Below are positions 10,601 through 22,000 of a stretch of 64,000 nucleotides of DNA, piece after piece; within the stretch, counting starts at the first letter, position 1, and each line of letters starts with the position of its first letter. Location of the stretch: the NCBI GenBank assembly GCA_022432975.1, contig CM039502.1, forward strand, positions 18,981,453 through 19,045,452, read 5' to 3'. Made by a program: the position numbers and the translations under genes. This DNA comes from Begonia masoniana. Its lineage: Eukaryota > Streptophyta > Magnoliopsida > Cucurbitales > Begoniaceae. The notes under the pieces are model-generated. The model was not told the DNA's origin. It did no database searches and saw nothing but the letters and a program-made list of their open reading frames with translations.

Positions 10601-12113
10601 TTTGAGGACGGAGATACAGAAGTTCGATATGGAGATGGTTTCTGGGCTATCGGCCATACTAGCAGATTTGACGCTACGACCCACCGTCCTGGACCGAATT
10701 AAAGAAGCTCAGAAGACCAATTCAAAAGAGATGGCTGATATGGTGAGCAAAGTACCAATGGCTTCTTCCGATTTCAGTTATTCGGGAGATGGAGTTCTAA
10801 AGTTCAAAAACAGATGGTATGTTCCGAAAGACGAAGAGCTACGGAAGCACATCTTATCGGAAGCCCACTCATCTCCTTTCTCTGTGCATCCTGGAAGCAC
10901 GAAGATGTACAAGGATTTAAAACTTCACTTCTGGTGGCCGAATATGAAGAATGAAGTGGCAAAATATGTGGAGTCTTGTATGATATGCCAACAGGTCAAA
11001 GCTGAACATCAACGACCAAGTGGAACGCTTCAACCTCTTCCGATTCCTGAATGGAAATGGGAGAACGTTACAATGGACTTCGTTGTTGGTCTGCCAAGAA
11101 CAGTTAAAGGCCATAATAGCATTTGGGTCATAGTGGACAGATTAACGAAGTCGGCCCATTTTCTACCTGTGAAGACGACGTTCACCATGGATCAGTATGC
11201 CGAGCTGTATATTAGTGAGATTATTAAGTTGCATGGCATTCCTGTATCAATCGTCTCAGACCGTGATCCCAGATTCACTTCAAGATTTTGGAAAAGTCTG
11301 CAAAGCTCCTTGGGCACTAGATTGGACTTCAGCACGGCATTTCATCCACAGACAGATGGGCAATCTGAGAGAACGATTCAGACCTTGGAGGATATGTTAA
11401 GAGCGTGCGTGTTGGAACTTCATGCTCCTTGGAGTAGATATTTACCACTTGTGGAGTTTGCATACAACAATAGCTATCAGGCTACAATTGGTATGGCTCC
11501 ATATGAAGCACTTTACGGCAGGAAGTGTAGATCCCCGTTATGTTGGGATGAGGTCGGAGAAACTAAGCTTATTGGTCCTGAGATATTGCAGCAAATGTCC
11601 GAAGTGATAGCTGCTATCAAACAACGAATAAAGACTGCTCAGGATCGACAAAAGAGTTACGCAGACCATAGAAGAAGGGATTTAGAGTTTGCTGAGGGTG
11701 ATGAAGTGTTTTTGAAGGTATCACCTTTCAAAGGCGTGATGAGGTTTGGCAAGAAAGGGAAGCTAAGCCCAAGGTTTATTGGGCCTTTTCCCATCATAAA
11801 GCGTGTGGGAAGCATGGCCTACAGACTGCAGCTACCAGCGTCAATGGATGGTGTTCACAATGTCTTCCATGTTTCGATGCTGAGAAAATGTGTGCGAGAT
11901 CCTACTCAGATCGTGAAGCAGGTGGACTTTGATATCATGCCGACGCTGACATATGAAGAAAGGCCCATACAGATATTGGATACTTCACTTAAGGTGTTGC
12001 GCAACAAGGTAGTCCCATTAGTGAAAGTTTTGTGGCGCAATCATAACGTGGAGGAAGCCACATGGGAAAGGCAAGAAGATGTTAGAGCCCAATATCCGGA
12101 TCTCTTTGCTTAG
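7683..12113 (+). pseudogene. E1 gag-pol polyprotein, two nonsense codons
   Basis: A single frame of 1,477 codons, the same length as in E4, starting at ATG 7,683 ([11 protein letters not shown]). Gag occupies about residues 1-300. It ends in a CPRC-type finger and a [14 protein letters not shown] zinc knuckle near residues 306-319. Protease has WDTGATHSF near 364-372. RT shows the [13 protein letters not shown] and [10 protein letters not shown] catalytic blocks, and RNase H has YCDAS. Integrase has its HHCC finger ([20 protein letters not shown]), the catalytic D, D and E blocks ([33 protein letters not shown]) and a GPF module (FIGPFPI). The C-terminus is chromodomain-like ([17 protein letters not shown]). 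In-frame stops are TAA at 8,097-8,099 (a Tyr in E4) and TAG at 8,457-8,459 (a Gln in E4), both in gag. RT onward is open. Confidence 0.95.
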
Positions 12114-12140
12114 GCAAATTTTGAGGACAAAATTTCTGTT

Positions 12141-12152
12141 AAGGTGGGTGGA
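12141..12152 (+). other. E1 polypurine tract
   Basis: AAGGTGGGTGGA just upstream of the 3' LTR start (TG at 12,154-12,155). It is the usual plus-strand primer for this element class. Confidence 0.85.
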
Positions 12153-13600
12153 ATGTAACACCCGGCATTTTTGCCACGTAACCGTCTCCCCGAATCGTAT
12201 TTTAAATAATATAATACAATGTATGTTTTGGTTGAAATGGTGGAATGTTAAGGGAGAACCAAACTAATTTCCAACTAACCAAAACAATCAATTAGGTTAA
12301 AAGATAATGGAAGGGTAAATGTGGAAGTAATTAAGGTAGGTGGAAGCAAACCAATGGATAAGTGCCAAATGGCAATGTCTTGTTGAAGAAGGCAAGCCTT
12401 CCCTTACCTCCTACGTGAAGGTTTCCACTCCTCCATCTTCTCTCCCTCTGTTTTCTCTCGGCCAGGCGATTAAGACGAAACTTCCACGCCTAGTTTCTCT
12501 AGCATTTTTCCGGTTTTCTCAGCAAAGGTAGACATCTGTTAAAGCTAACGTTTTGGATAAGTTAAAAGCGAGTTTTGGTTGAAGTTAGGGTTGTGATATT
12601 TTGGTAAAACTCGCTGCTTTTGGATGAAAACACATCGGTTTGTTTTCTAAGGAGTTGAAATACGTTGCTGCATATTCAACATAATTCTAGTTAGCATTTG
12701 CGGTTTGTTTATTTTCTGAACGTGCATGTACATGTTCGAGCATCCCCGAAGCGTTCCAGCTTGCTGCATCGCGGGTAGCAGGTAAGTTCATGCATCTACG
12801 TTGGCCCTTAAGGCCCTACAACTCGGAGGTACTAAGGTCTGGTTCGGGTAGATAGGTTTTAGGTTATGTTTTAAGTTAAACGTGTTTCCGTTATATTCTG
12901 TTTCCTGTTGTATTCATTCTGTCATCTGTGAATGTTAAGTTTAAGCATTTCACTTATTCATGCATACACGTTTCCTGTAAAATCATGCAAATGTTTTCAG
13001 CACCGGTTTTGAAGTAAGTAAGATAAAATCCTGTAAAGAAAATGTATGGTTAAGTGTGGACGAGGACTGGCATCCTGTCAAGTACTCCTGTTATGTCCTG
13101 AAAGTGGTATGTACATCCTGTTGCGCCAGCTCCTTCTCCCACTTATACCTTTCCTGTCCAGTGAAACGCAATGTTAAGTAATGTAATGTTCACGTATTTC
13201 AAAAGTCCATGCATCACTGCATTTCATTTCATGTTCTTATTGAGCTCTAGGCTCATAGTTGAACTCCTGTTGTAGGTATGGATTTTCCAGATGAGGAGCT
13301 TGATCCTCAAACTGATGAGTTGATGTAGTTGGAGGGAGGAGCTCACGGGATGGTTGTTGCAGTCAGACAAGATGTATTCCTGTGAGCGTGTATTTTTGAA
13401 AGTTAAGCCGAGTCCTGTATAGACTTTGTGTTTTGTTTTAAAACTTCTGTTTTGGTGAACTTGAAATGTATGTCAAGTTTCTGTAAAACTTTTGGAAATC
13501 TGTATTGATATTCCAAACCTCTGTATTTGACAGTTGAATTTCGTTCTGAAGTATTCTGGAATTGTTTGGAATATTTTCCGTTAGTCTGTGCATGGATAGT

Positions 13601-15100
13601 ATTCAGTCATCCGCCCAGTCAAAGTCAATTCAGTCATCCGCCCAGTCAAAGTCAATTCAGTCATCCGCCCAGTCAAAGTCAATTCAGTCATCCGCCCAGT
13701 CAAAGTCAATTCAGTCATCCGCCCAGTCAAAGTCAATTCAGTCATCCGCCCAGTCAAAGTCAATTCAGTCATCCGCCCAGTCAAAGTCAATTCAGTCATC
13801 CGCCCAGTCAAAGTCAATTCAGTCATCCGCCCAGTCAAAGTCAATTCAGTCATCCGCCCAGTCAAAGTCAATTCAGTCATCCGCCCAGTCAAAGTCAATT
13901 CAGTCATCCGCCCAGTCAAAGTCAATTCAGTCATCCGCCCAGTCAAAGTCAATTCAGTCATCCGCCCAGTCAAAGTCAATTCAGTCATCCGCCCAGTCAA
14001 AGTCAATTCAGTCATCCGCCCAGTCAAAGTCAATTCAGTCATCCGCCCAGTCAAAGTCAATTCAGTCATCCGCCCAGTCAAAGTCAATTCAGTCATCCGC
14101 CCAGTCAAAGTCAATTCAGTCATCCGCCCAGTCAAAGTCAATTCAGTCATCCGCCCAGTCAAAGTCAATTCAGTCATCCGCCCAGTCAAAGTCAATTCAG
14201 TCATCCGCCCAGTCAAAGTCAATTCAGTCATCCGCCCAGTCAAAGTCAATTCAGTCATCCGCCCAGTCAAAGTCAATTCAGTCATCCGCCCAGTCAAAGT
14301 CAATTCAGTCATCCGCCCAGTCAAAGTCAATTCAGTCATCCGCCCAGTCAAAGTCAATTCAGTCATCCGCCCAGTCAAAGTCAATTCAGTCATCCGCCCA
14401 GTCAAAGTCAATTCAGTCATCCGCCCAGTCAAAGTCAATTCAGTCATCCGCCCAGTCAAAGTCAATTCAGTCATCCGCCCAGTCAAAGTCAATTCAGTCA
14501 TCCGCCCAGTCAAAGTCAATTCAGTCATCCGCCCAGTCAAAGTCAATTCAGTCATCCGCCCAGTCAAAGTCAATTCAGTCATCCGCCCAGTCAAAGTCAA
14601 TTCAGTCATCCGCCCAGTCAAAGTCAATTCAGTCATCCGCCCAGTCAAAGTCAATTCAGTCATCCGCCCAGTCAAAGTCAATTCAGTCATCCGCCCAGTC
14701 AAAGTCAATTCAGTCATCCGCCCAGTCAAAGTCAATTCAGTCATCCGCCCAGTCAAAGTCAATTCAGTCATCCGCCCAGTCAAAGTCAATTCAGTCATCC
14801 GCCCAGTCAAAGTCAATTCAGTCATCCGCCCAGTCAAAGTCAATTCAGTCATCCGCCCAGTCAAAGTCAATTCAGTCATCCGCCCAGTCAAAGTCAATTC
14901 AGTCATCCGCCCAGTCAAAGTCAATTCAGTCATCCGCCCAGTCAAAGTCAATTCAGTCATCCGCCCAGTCAAAGTCAATTCAGTCATCCGCCCAGTCAAA
15001 GTCAATTCAGTCATCCGCCCAGTCAAAGTCAATTCAGTCATCCGCCCAGTCAAAGTCAATTCAGTCATCCGCCCAGTCAAAGTCAATTCAGTCATCCGCC
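13601..15100. repeat. 27-bp tandem array, 55 copies
   Basis: Fifty-five units of exactly 27 bp (13,601-15,085) plus a 15-nt partial unit, all identical by eye, core ATTCAGTCATCCGCCCAGTC. Because 27 is divisible by three, the array is open in several frames on both strands. Those long frames are not genes. Confidence 0.97.
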
Positions 15101-15420
15101 TCAAGTTTCTGGTAAAACTTTTGGAAATCTGTATTGATATTTCCAAACCTCTGTATTGACAGTTGAATTCGTTCTGAAGTATTCTGGAATTGTTTGGAAT
15201 ATTTTTCGTTAGTCTGTGCATGGATAGTTTCTGGTTTTAGAGCTTATCCATGCAGTTTGTTTCTCGACCCTTTGTCATGTTGTCTGTCATGTTGTCGAAT
15301 AGTTGTTTTAAAACGTGTTTTGAATCGGGTTTTTAATAAATTTGAAGTTTTATGCCTTCTGGTGTTATGTCTTTTGTGATATGTCAATTCAGTCATCCGC
15401 CCAGTTTAAAACCCCGTCTT

Positions 15421-15621
15421 CCGGTTGACGTCACCGAAGTCTTCGCTCAGTGTAAATATGTCTTCGGCTGACGTCATCCCAGTTTTCCGCCAGTATAATG
15501 CTTATATCTTCCGGTTGACGTCATCCATCTTCCGGCTGACGTCATCTCACCATCTGATCTCAGTTACGTCTGTGTCTTCCGCTTGACGTCACTCGTCTTC
15601 CGGTTGACGTCACCACCTCTT
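15421..15621. promoter_or_regulatory. TGACGTCA cluster, E1 3' LTR
   Basis: Counterpart of 6,994-7,183 with the same series of TGACGTCA palindromes and CTTCCGG flanks, with a few single-base losses between sites. Confidence 0.6.
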
Positions 15622-15952
15622 CTGCCAGTTTTAATCCAGTCTCTACCGCTGAACCCTGTTCACTTTTTAGTCATCCGGTCACTGTTCACATTTTTAACCA
15701 ATCCGGTCACTGTTCACACTTTTAGTCATCCGGTCACTGTTCACTTTTTGTCTTATTCTCATTATCCATTATTCACATCCAGCTTAAATGTGTTTTCCAG
15801 TTTCACTTTCAGAAAAGGTTTATACTCTCTGTTAAGGTTTTAAAAGTATAAAGTTTAAAAAAAAAAAAAATATGTGCCCGTTTTCTGCAAATGTCCCGGA
15901 GTGACGGCTTCGATCCCGGACCCCGATCGGGTTTCGGTTTCGGGCTGTCACA

Positions 15953-16388
15953 GGAACTCGAGTTTTCAGTAGGAGATGAAGTATTCTTAAAGGTGTCACC
16001 ATTTAAAGGAGTCTTAAGATTTGGCAAGAAGGGAAAACTTAATCCTAGATTTATTGGACCCTTCCCTGTCTTGGCAAAAATCGGGAGTACAGCTTACAGA
16101 CTGCAACTGCCTCCATCATTGGATAAAGTTCATAATGTCTTCCATGTGTCAATGTTAAGAAAGTGCATGCGTGATCCGATGCAGGTCATCCAGCCATCGG
16201 ATATTGGTTTAGAGCCGACACTAGAGTATGGGGAGAAACCGATACAGATACTGGAATATGCAGTCAAGACTCTGAGAAACAAAGAGATCCCATTGGTGAA
16301 AGTTTTATGGACAAATCACGGCGTTGAAGAGGCCACATGGGAAAGGCAGCAGGAGATGTTGGACAAATATCCTAAGTTATTTGCTTGA
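15953..16388 (+). pseudogene. E2 integrase C-terminus and chromodomain, downstream half
   Basis: Resumes the E2 frame after the E1 insertion: [19 protein letters not shown], then the GPF module FIGPFPV, then a chromodomain-like tail [19 protein letters not shown] and TGA at 16,386-16,388. This half is open and carries no lesion other than the split. It diverges from E1, E3 and E4 (for example LAKIGSTAYRLQLPPSLDK), so E2 is a separate family. Confidence 0.92.
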
Positions 16389-16416
16389 GCAATTTTCGAG
16401 GACGAAAATTTTGTTT

Positions 16417-16429
16417 AAGAAGGGGTGGA
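16417..16429 (+). other. E2 polypurine tract
   Basis: AAGAAGGGGTGGA directly before the TG of the E2 3' LTR. Confidence 0.85.
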
Positions 16430-16589
16430 TGTAACACCCGACATTTCGGCCAGGTGATTTTCTGACCATTTTCATTGTCACCCTCTTATTTAACCGTTAT
16501 GATTTAAATTTAATGTTAAGACAAATTTATTACAAGTTGTGTGAAACTAGGTTGGGTGGCAGTTTTGTAATTAAAATCGATGGATTTAG

Positions 16590-16597
16590 TATAAATA
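16590..16597 (+). promoter_or_regulatory. TATA box of E2 LTR
   Basis: TATAAATA about 160 bp into the LTR. It is followed by a pyrimidine-rich leader that stays open from ATG 16,602 to a possible donor CCCGAG/GTATGA at 16,750. Confidence 0.6.
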
Positions 16598-17402
16598 GGA
16601 AATGGAAACCTTAAACCTCATTTATTACCACTGTAGCCGACATTCCCTCTCGGCGATTCCTTCTTTCCCAAGTTCTTGCTCTCGGCTACCAGAACTTCCC
16701 TTACCGACGGCTGGTTTCGAGCTGCTCTTCTCTGCAAATCCACACCCGAGGTATGAAATGGACAATGTAGTCATTCATTAGTAAATAGAGCTCTGTTTTC
16801 AGCTCGGCACTGAGTTCGGATATTTTTAGCAGTGGCCGAGTAGCTTTAGACTTTTTAAAATCTGAGAGTAGAAATGTCATCCCGAATCGATTCTGAGCAT
16901 TTTAAGTAACCAACTCGGATTTAATCAATGGTAAAACCTGTCCACCTAGTTTCGGATTTCAGACTGCAGTGTGTCAAACAGAGGAATCAGAATGACTTTA
17001 GCTATTAGATCCTAGGATGGTTTATGATTAGGACTATTAGGACTTTGTTTTAACTACTGTAATGTACATGTTTTAGGTGAAGAAGTTTAAAGGAAAGAAG
17101 CTCGGATTGCTAAGGAATCCAGGTAAGTGAATGTGTTAAGATTTCCGGCCACTAGGGCCCTACACCGCAAGGGTATTAGGAAATCACTGAGATGTTAGCT
17201 TATTGACTATGATCTGTTATTTCCACGATATGAGAAGTTGTGTAAGTAAATGTAAAGTTACAGGATGTTTTACTTGTCCTCATGATATGACTTTTCTCTA
17301 TGAACTTTATGTCTATGCACTGTGTTCCTGTTATGATTAAGTTGAGAATATGAAAAGCAAATGTAACCGAGATTAAGTGCAGAGCGGGGGAAAGACTATG
17401 TT

Positions 17403-17637
17403 ATGTATGACTCGCGAATTCTCCCACTGGTGGAGGCCGAGTTAATGATATGTATGACTCGCGAAATCTCCCACTGGTGGAGGCCGAGTTAATGATATGT
17501 ATGACTCGCGAAATCTCCCACTGGTGGAGGCAGAGTTAATGATATGTATGACTCGCGAAATCTCCCACTGGTGGAGGCCGAGTTAATGATATGTATGGCT
17601 CGCGAATTCTCCCACTGGGGAGGCCGAGTGATGTATC
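17403..17637. repeat. 47-bp tandem repeat, five copies
   Basis: Units begin at 17,403, 17,450, 17,497, 17,544 and 17,591. Each contains CTCCCACTGGTGGAG, which can fold as a hairpin, and GACTCGCGAA. It lies in the candidate intron. Confidence 0.92.
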
Positions 17638-17696
17638 ATGATTGCCGCGATAGGCAAATGATTATGTATGACTGCCGCGATAGGCAAATGACTATG
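17638..17696. repeat. Two copies of a TTGCCGCGATAGGCAA-type hairpin repeat
   Basis: Two units with (T/C)TGCCGCGATAGGCAA, able to pair TTGCC with GGCAA (TGCC with GGCA in the second), directly downstream of the 47-bp array. Confidence 0.75.
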
Positions 17697-18230
17697 TACC
17701 CCTGTCTTCCTCCCTCGTCTCCTGCCTTAATACATGTTATGTAAAAGATAAAGATGAACACGAATGATGAATGGTTTATGAACTTATGTCTCTTTAAATT
17801 GTGTACTCATGTATATCTGTCAGCATGCATTCCTTACTAAGCATTAGGCTTATAGTTAAACCTTATGGTGTAAGTGAAGAAGGTTCAGGTGAGGATGTTA
17901 TGTTCAAAGAGGATGCTTAAGGCTGGTTGCTGGAGGATGCTCAAGGTGACAGTGCGGGACTGGAGAGACGATTTATGACCCCTGGTTAAGACTCTTATGT
18001 TACAGTATATTAAAGAATATGGTAGTTTAAGTAGGATGAGATTATTTTAAAACGTTGAGCTTTGAAACTGTCTAGTGATCACTGAGTCAGGGAATGATTA
18101 TATAGATTTATAAATGGTCTGTCGCTTAAGTCTTCCGCTATATGCATTTTGAATGAGTTGTGTTTTCTTTCTGTTGGAAGGAGTCATTTGATGATTTAGA
18201 GTTCTCTACCGTAAGACGGAAGCTGGAAGA

Positions 18231-18515
18231 GGTAGTCTTCCGGTTGACGTCATCGGCAGATGCCGAGAGTTAATTGTTTGATGGTTTAGTCTTCCGGCTG
18301 ACGTCATCGGCAGATGCCGAAGGAATAGTTGTTGATGGTTTAGTCTTCCGGTTGACGTCATCGGCAGATGCCGAGAGTTAATTGTTTGATGGTTTAGTCT
18401 TCCGGCTGACGTCATCGGCAGATGCCGAAGGGTAGTTGTTTGTTGGTTTAGTCTTCCGGCTGACGTCATCGGCAGATGCCGAAGGATAGTTGTATGATGG
18501 TTTAGTCTTCCGGAT
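18231..18515. repeat. 54-bp tandem repeat with TGACGTCA and a TCGGCA/TGCCGA palindrome
   Basis: Units begin at about 18,231, 18,287, 18,341, 18,395, 18,449 and 18,503. The first five carry TGACGTCA and the palindrome TCGGCAGATGCCGA; the last is degenerate. It is the E2 counterpart of the TGACGTCA clusters in other LTRs. Confidence 0.9.
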
Positions 18516-19017
18516 GATGCCACCGGAAGATGTAAAATGTGTTTTTGTCATTTAGTGACCGGATGATGTTTTAATTTAGCACGCAAGGCCCACGTGCCCA
18601 CCGGAAGATGTCTCTTTTTAGGTGATGATAAGCGAGTCACGCGTAATACACGTGATGACCGGACGACTAAGTTTCTGAGGGTTGTCAACGCATGCAACCC
18701 ATGCAGACCCGAGTGGTATTTTGTTAAGAGAATTGAGGGCACTTCCTCTTTTCCCGAAATTGTCAAGAAACCGATGACCGAGTCCAGTCGCTCGACTCTG
18801 TGAAAGTTTGAGCCGACGAGGCGTGGGAAGTTGGGCATGAGAGGGTTCGTCTTCCTTAATGGTTCTGCGTCTCTATTACCAGTTTAGAAAAAAAAAATAT
18901 ATGTAAAATGTGAAAGTCTGTTGAGAGATAGTAAGTGAACGTAATAATAGTAAAAGCCAAGCAAACGATTAATGAAAGGATATGAACACGTGACGGCTCC
19001 TGGCCGGGGTCGTTACA

Positions 19018-22000
19018 ACTGGGCCCTGACATCCGCTTGTCTTTCCCATGTGGCTTCCTCCACATTGTGGTTGCGCCATAACACTTTTACCAGTGGAACC
19101 ACCTTGTTTCGCAATACTTTGAGTGACATATCCAATATCTGTATGTGCCTTTCTTCATACGTCAGTGTCGGCATGATATCAAAGTCCACCTGTTTCACGA
19201 TCTGAGTTGGATCTCATACACATTTTCTCAGCATCGAAACATAGAAGACATTGTGAACTCCATCCATTGACGCCGGCAACTGTAGTTCGTAAGCCATGTT
19301 TCCCACACGCTTCAGGATGGGAAAAGGGCCAATGAACCGTGGGCTGAGCTTTCCTTTCTTACCGAATCTCATTACGCCTTTGAAAGGTGACACTTTCAGG
19401 AATACCTCATCGCCCACAGCGAACTCTAAGTCTCTTCTTCTATTGTCCGCATAACTCTTCTGTCGACTCTAAGCAATCTTTATTCGTTGTTTGATAGCAG
19501 CTATCACCTCAGACATCTGCTGTAATATCTCAGGGCCGATAAGCTTGGTTTTTCCGACCTCATCCCAACACAATGGGGATCTATACTTTCTGCCGTACAG
19601 AGCTTCATAAGGAGCCATGCCAATTGTAGCCTGATAGCTATTGTTGTAGGCAAACTCCACGAGTGGCAAATATCTACTCCAAGGAGCATGAAATTCCAGT
19701 ACGCACGACCTTAGCATATCTTCCAGTATTTGGATTGTTCTTTCAGATTGTCCGTCAGTCTGTGGATGAAATGCCGTGCTGAAGTCTAATCTAGTGCCCA
19801 AGGAGCTCTGCAAACTTTTCCAAAACCTGGAAGTGAATCTAGGATCCCGGTCCGAAACAATTGACACCGGAATACCATGCAGCTTGACAATCTCACTAAT
19901 ATATAGATCAGCATACTGATCCATGGAGAATGTCGTCTTCACAGGTAGAAAATGGGCTGACTTCGTCAATCTGTCCACTATGACCCATATACTATTATGG
20001 TCTTTAGCTGTTCTTGGAAGGCCAACAACAAAGTCCATTGTGATGTTCTCCCACTTCCATTCGGGAATCGGGAGAGGTTGAAGCGTTCCACTTGGTCGTT
20101 GATGTTCAGCTTTGACCTGTTGACATATCATACAAGACTCCACATACTTGGCCACTTCATTCTTCATATTCGGCCACCAAAAGTGAAGTTTCAAGTCTTG
20201 ATACATCTTCGTGCTACCAAGATGTACAGAGAAAGAAGATGAGTGGGCTTCCGATAAGATGTGCTTCCGTAACTCTTCATCCTTCGGAACATACCATCTA
20301 TCTCTGAACTTCAGGATACCATCTCCCGAATAGCTGAACTCGGAAGAGACCATTGGTACCTTGCTCACTATATCAGCCATCTCCTTTGAATTGGTCTTCT
20401 GGGCTTCCTTAATGCGGTCCAGGACGGAGGGCCGTAGTGTTAAGCCTGCTAGTATGACCGATAGCCCAAAAACTATCTCCATATCGAACTTCTGTATCTC
20501 CGTCCTCAAAGGCATTGATACGGCCGACATAGCTGGTTGCACAATAGCTGGCACCCTGCTCAGTGCATCAGCTACCACATTAGCTTTACCAGGATGGTAT
20601 TTGATCTCAACATCATAGTCTTTTACAAATTCTAACCACCGCCCCTGTCTCATATTCAACTCCTTCTGAGTAAAGAGGTACTTCAAACTCTTGTGGTCAG
20701 AAAACACCTCACATGACTGTCCATATAGGTAGTGTCTCCATACCTTCAGCGCAAATTCAACTGCCGCTAACTCAAGGTCATGAGTAGGGTAGTTTTCTTC
20801 ATGGCTCTTCAATTGTCTGGACACGTATGCTACCACTTTCCCTTCTTGCATCAATACGCACCCCAAGCCAATTTTTGACGCATCACAATATACGCTGAAC
20901 TTGCCGTCTTCAACTGGCAATACCAACAGAGGAGCAGTTGTTAATTTCTGCTTAAGTGTCTGAAAGCTCACCTCACATGTTTCGGACCATCTGAACTTGA
21001 TTTCTTTCCTTGTCAAGCTGGTCATGGGTTTTGCTATCACAGAAAATCCCTTGATGAATTTCCTGTAATAACCAGCTAGTCCGATAAAGCTCCGTACCTC
21101 GCTTGCATTCCTCAGCCTTGGCCAGTCTCTTACAGCCTCAATCTTGGCCGGGTCCATAGATACTCCTTCAGCCGACACCACATGGCCAAGGAAATTAATT
21201 CTGTTCAGCCAGAATTCACACTTTGATAACTTGGCATATAATTGATGCTGCTTTAGGACTAACAGTACAATAGTCAAGTGCTCTCTATGCTCCTCTTCAG
21301 TCCGAGAAAAAACCAGGATGTCGTCGATGAAGACGATTACGAATTTGTCCAAGAACTCCTGGAATACCCTATTCATCAAGTCCATGAATGTTGCGGGGGC
21401 ATTAGTCAGCTCGAACGACATCACCAAGAACTCGTAGTGTCCGTATCGAGTCCTGAAGGCGGTCTTTGGAATGTCCTCAGGTCTGACCTTCAACTGGTAA
21501 TAACCGGAGCGTAAGTCAATCTTAGAAAATACCCGAGCCCCTTGTAGTTGGTCAAACAAATTGTCGATTCTTGGCAACGGGTACTTATTTCTGATAGTCA
21601 ACTTGTTCAGCTCACGGTAGTCAATACACATCCGCAGGGACCCATTCTTCTTCTTGACAAATAAGACGGGAGCACCCCACGAAGAGAAACTGGGGCGCAC
21701 AAAACTCTTGTCCACTAACTCCTTCAGCTGAGCCTTCAATTCCTTCAGCTCAATTGGTGCCATGCGGTACAGATTCTTCGATATTGGTTCCGCACCTGGA
21801 TACACATCAATCTCAAACTCTATCTCACGATCCGGTGGCAATCCCGGTAGGTCATCTAAGAAAACCTCAGGGAAGTCTCGAACCACTGGAATATTTTGAA
21901 GTTCGACCTCATCTTGCCTTCGAACATCTACTACGTGGGAAAGAAATCTGACACATCCTGACCTCATCAGCTGTTGAGCTTTCAAGGAGGATATAACAGG

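Larger units (their letters stand above)
5202..15952 (+). mobile_element. E1: Ty3/gypsy chromovirus (Tekay/Del-like), complete
   Basis: Complete LTR retrotransposon flanked by the 5-bp target duplication GGAAC (5,197-5,201 and 15,953-15,957). LTRs are 5,202-7,515 and 12,154-15,952, both TGTAAC...TGTCACA. Between them are an initiator-Met primer site, one gag-pol frame with two nonsense codons, and a purine tract. A chromodomain-type C-terminus, tRNA-Met priming and LTRs over 2 kb fit the Tekay/Del clade of chromoviruses. It sits inside the integrase of E2. The 3' LTR is 1,485 nt longer than the 5' LTR because of a tandem-array expansion. Confidence 0.95.
12154..15952 (+). mobile_element. E1 3' LTR with internal array expansion
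   Basis: Nearly identical to the 5' LTR from 12,154 to about 13,600. It then has 55 perfect 27-bp units, a second copy of a 128-bp segment (13,473-13,600 repeated at 15,101-15,228), and resumes the LTR to TGTCACA at 15,952. The stretch 15,101-15,700 differs from the 5' LTR mostly by single-base losses in short homopolymers. Confidence 0.95.
17077..17920 (+). other. Candidate LTR exons 2 and 3 (E2)
   Basis: Middle exon 17,077-17,122 lies between TGTTTTAG and GTAAGT. The hairpin GGCC-ACTAG-GGCC (17,147-17,159) is followed by CTACA (17,160-17,164). The acceptor CTTATAG ends at 17,855. The terminal exon 17,856-17,920 is open in phase 1 and ends SGEDVMFKEDA and TAA. Its frame also fits the middle exon. 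The leader exon's ATG frame does not join in phase, so any full protein from this copy is doubtful. Confidence 0.45.
16430..19017 (+). mobile_element. E2 3' LTR
   Basis: TGTAACACCCGAC...GGGTCGTTACA, 2,588 nt. It abuts ACTGGGCCC, the antisense of E3's last codons, showing that E2 inserted into E3. Its 5' partner is deleted, so the target duplication (ACTGG at 19,018-19,022 expected) cannot be confirmed. It contains a good TATA box, a leader exon, three kinds of tandem repeat and a TGACGTCA array. Confidence 0.93.

Noticed and set aside
5..15100. Regular repeats resembling CRISPR arrays
   Set aside because: Units are head-to-tail with no unique spacers and no cas genes, and the genome is eukaryotic.
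13527..15221. Three open frames of over 500 codons (both strands) made of nine-residue repeats
   Set aside because: They are the 27-bp tandem array read in frames that happen to lack stops; no start context, no natural end and no homology.
5202..15952. The LTR length difference in E1 (1,485 nt) equals 55 times 27
   Set aside because: Tempting as a simple insertion of the array, but the array also comes with a 128-bp duplication and offsetting losses, so the exact match is probably coincidence.
16602..16750. E2 leader frame from ATG 16,602 as exon 1 of the LTR gene
   Set aside because: It is open to the donor but joins exon 2 in the wrong phase (immediate stop), so it is not reported as coding.
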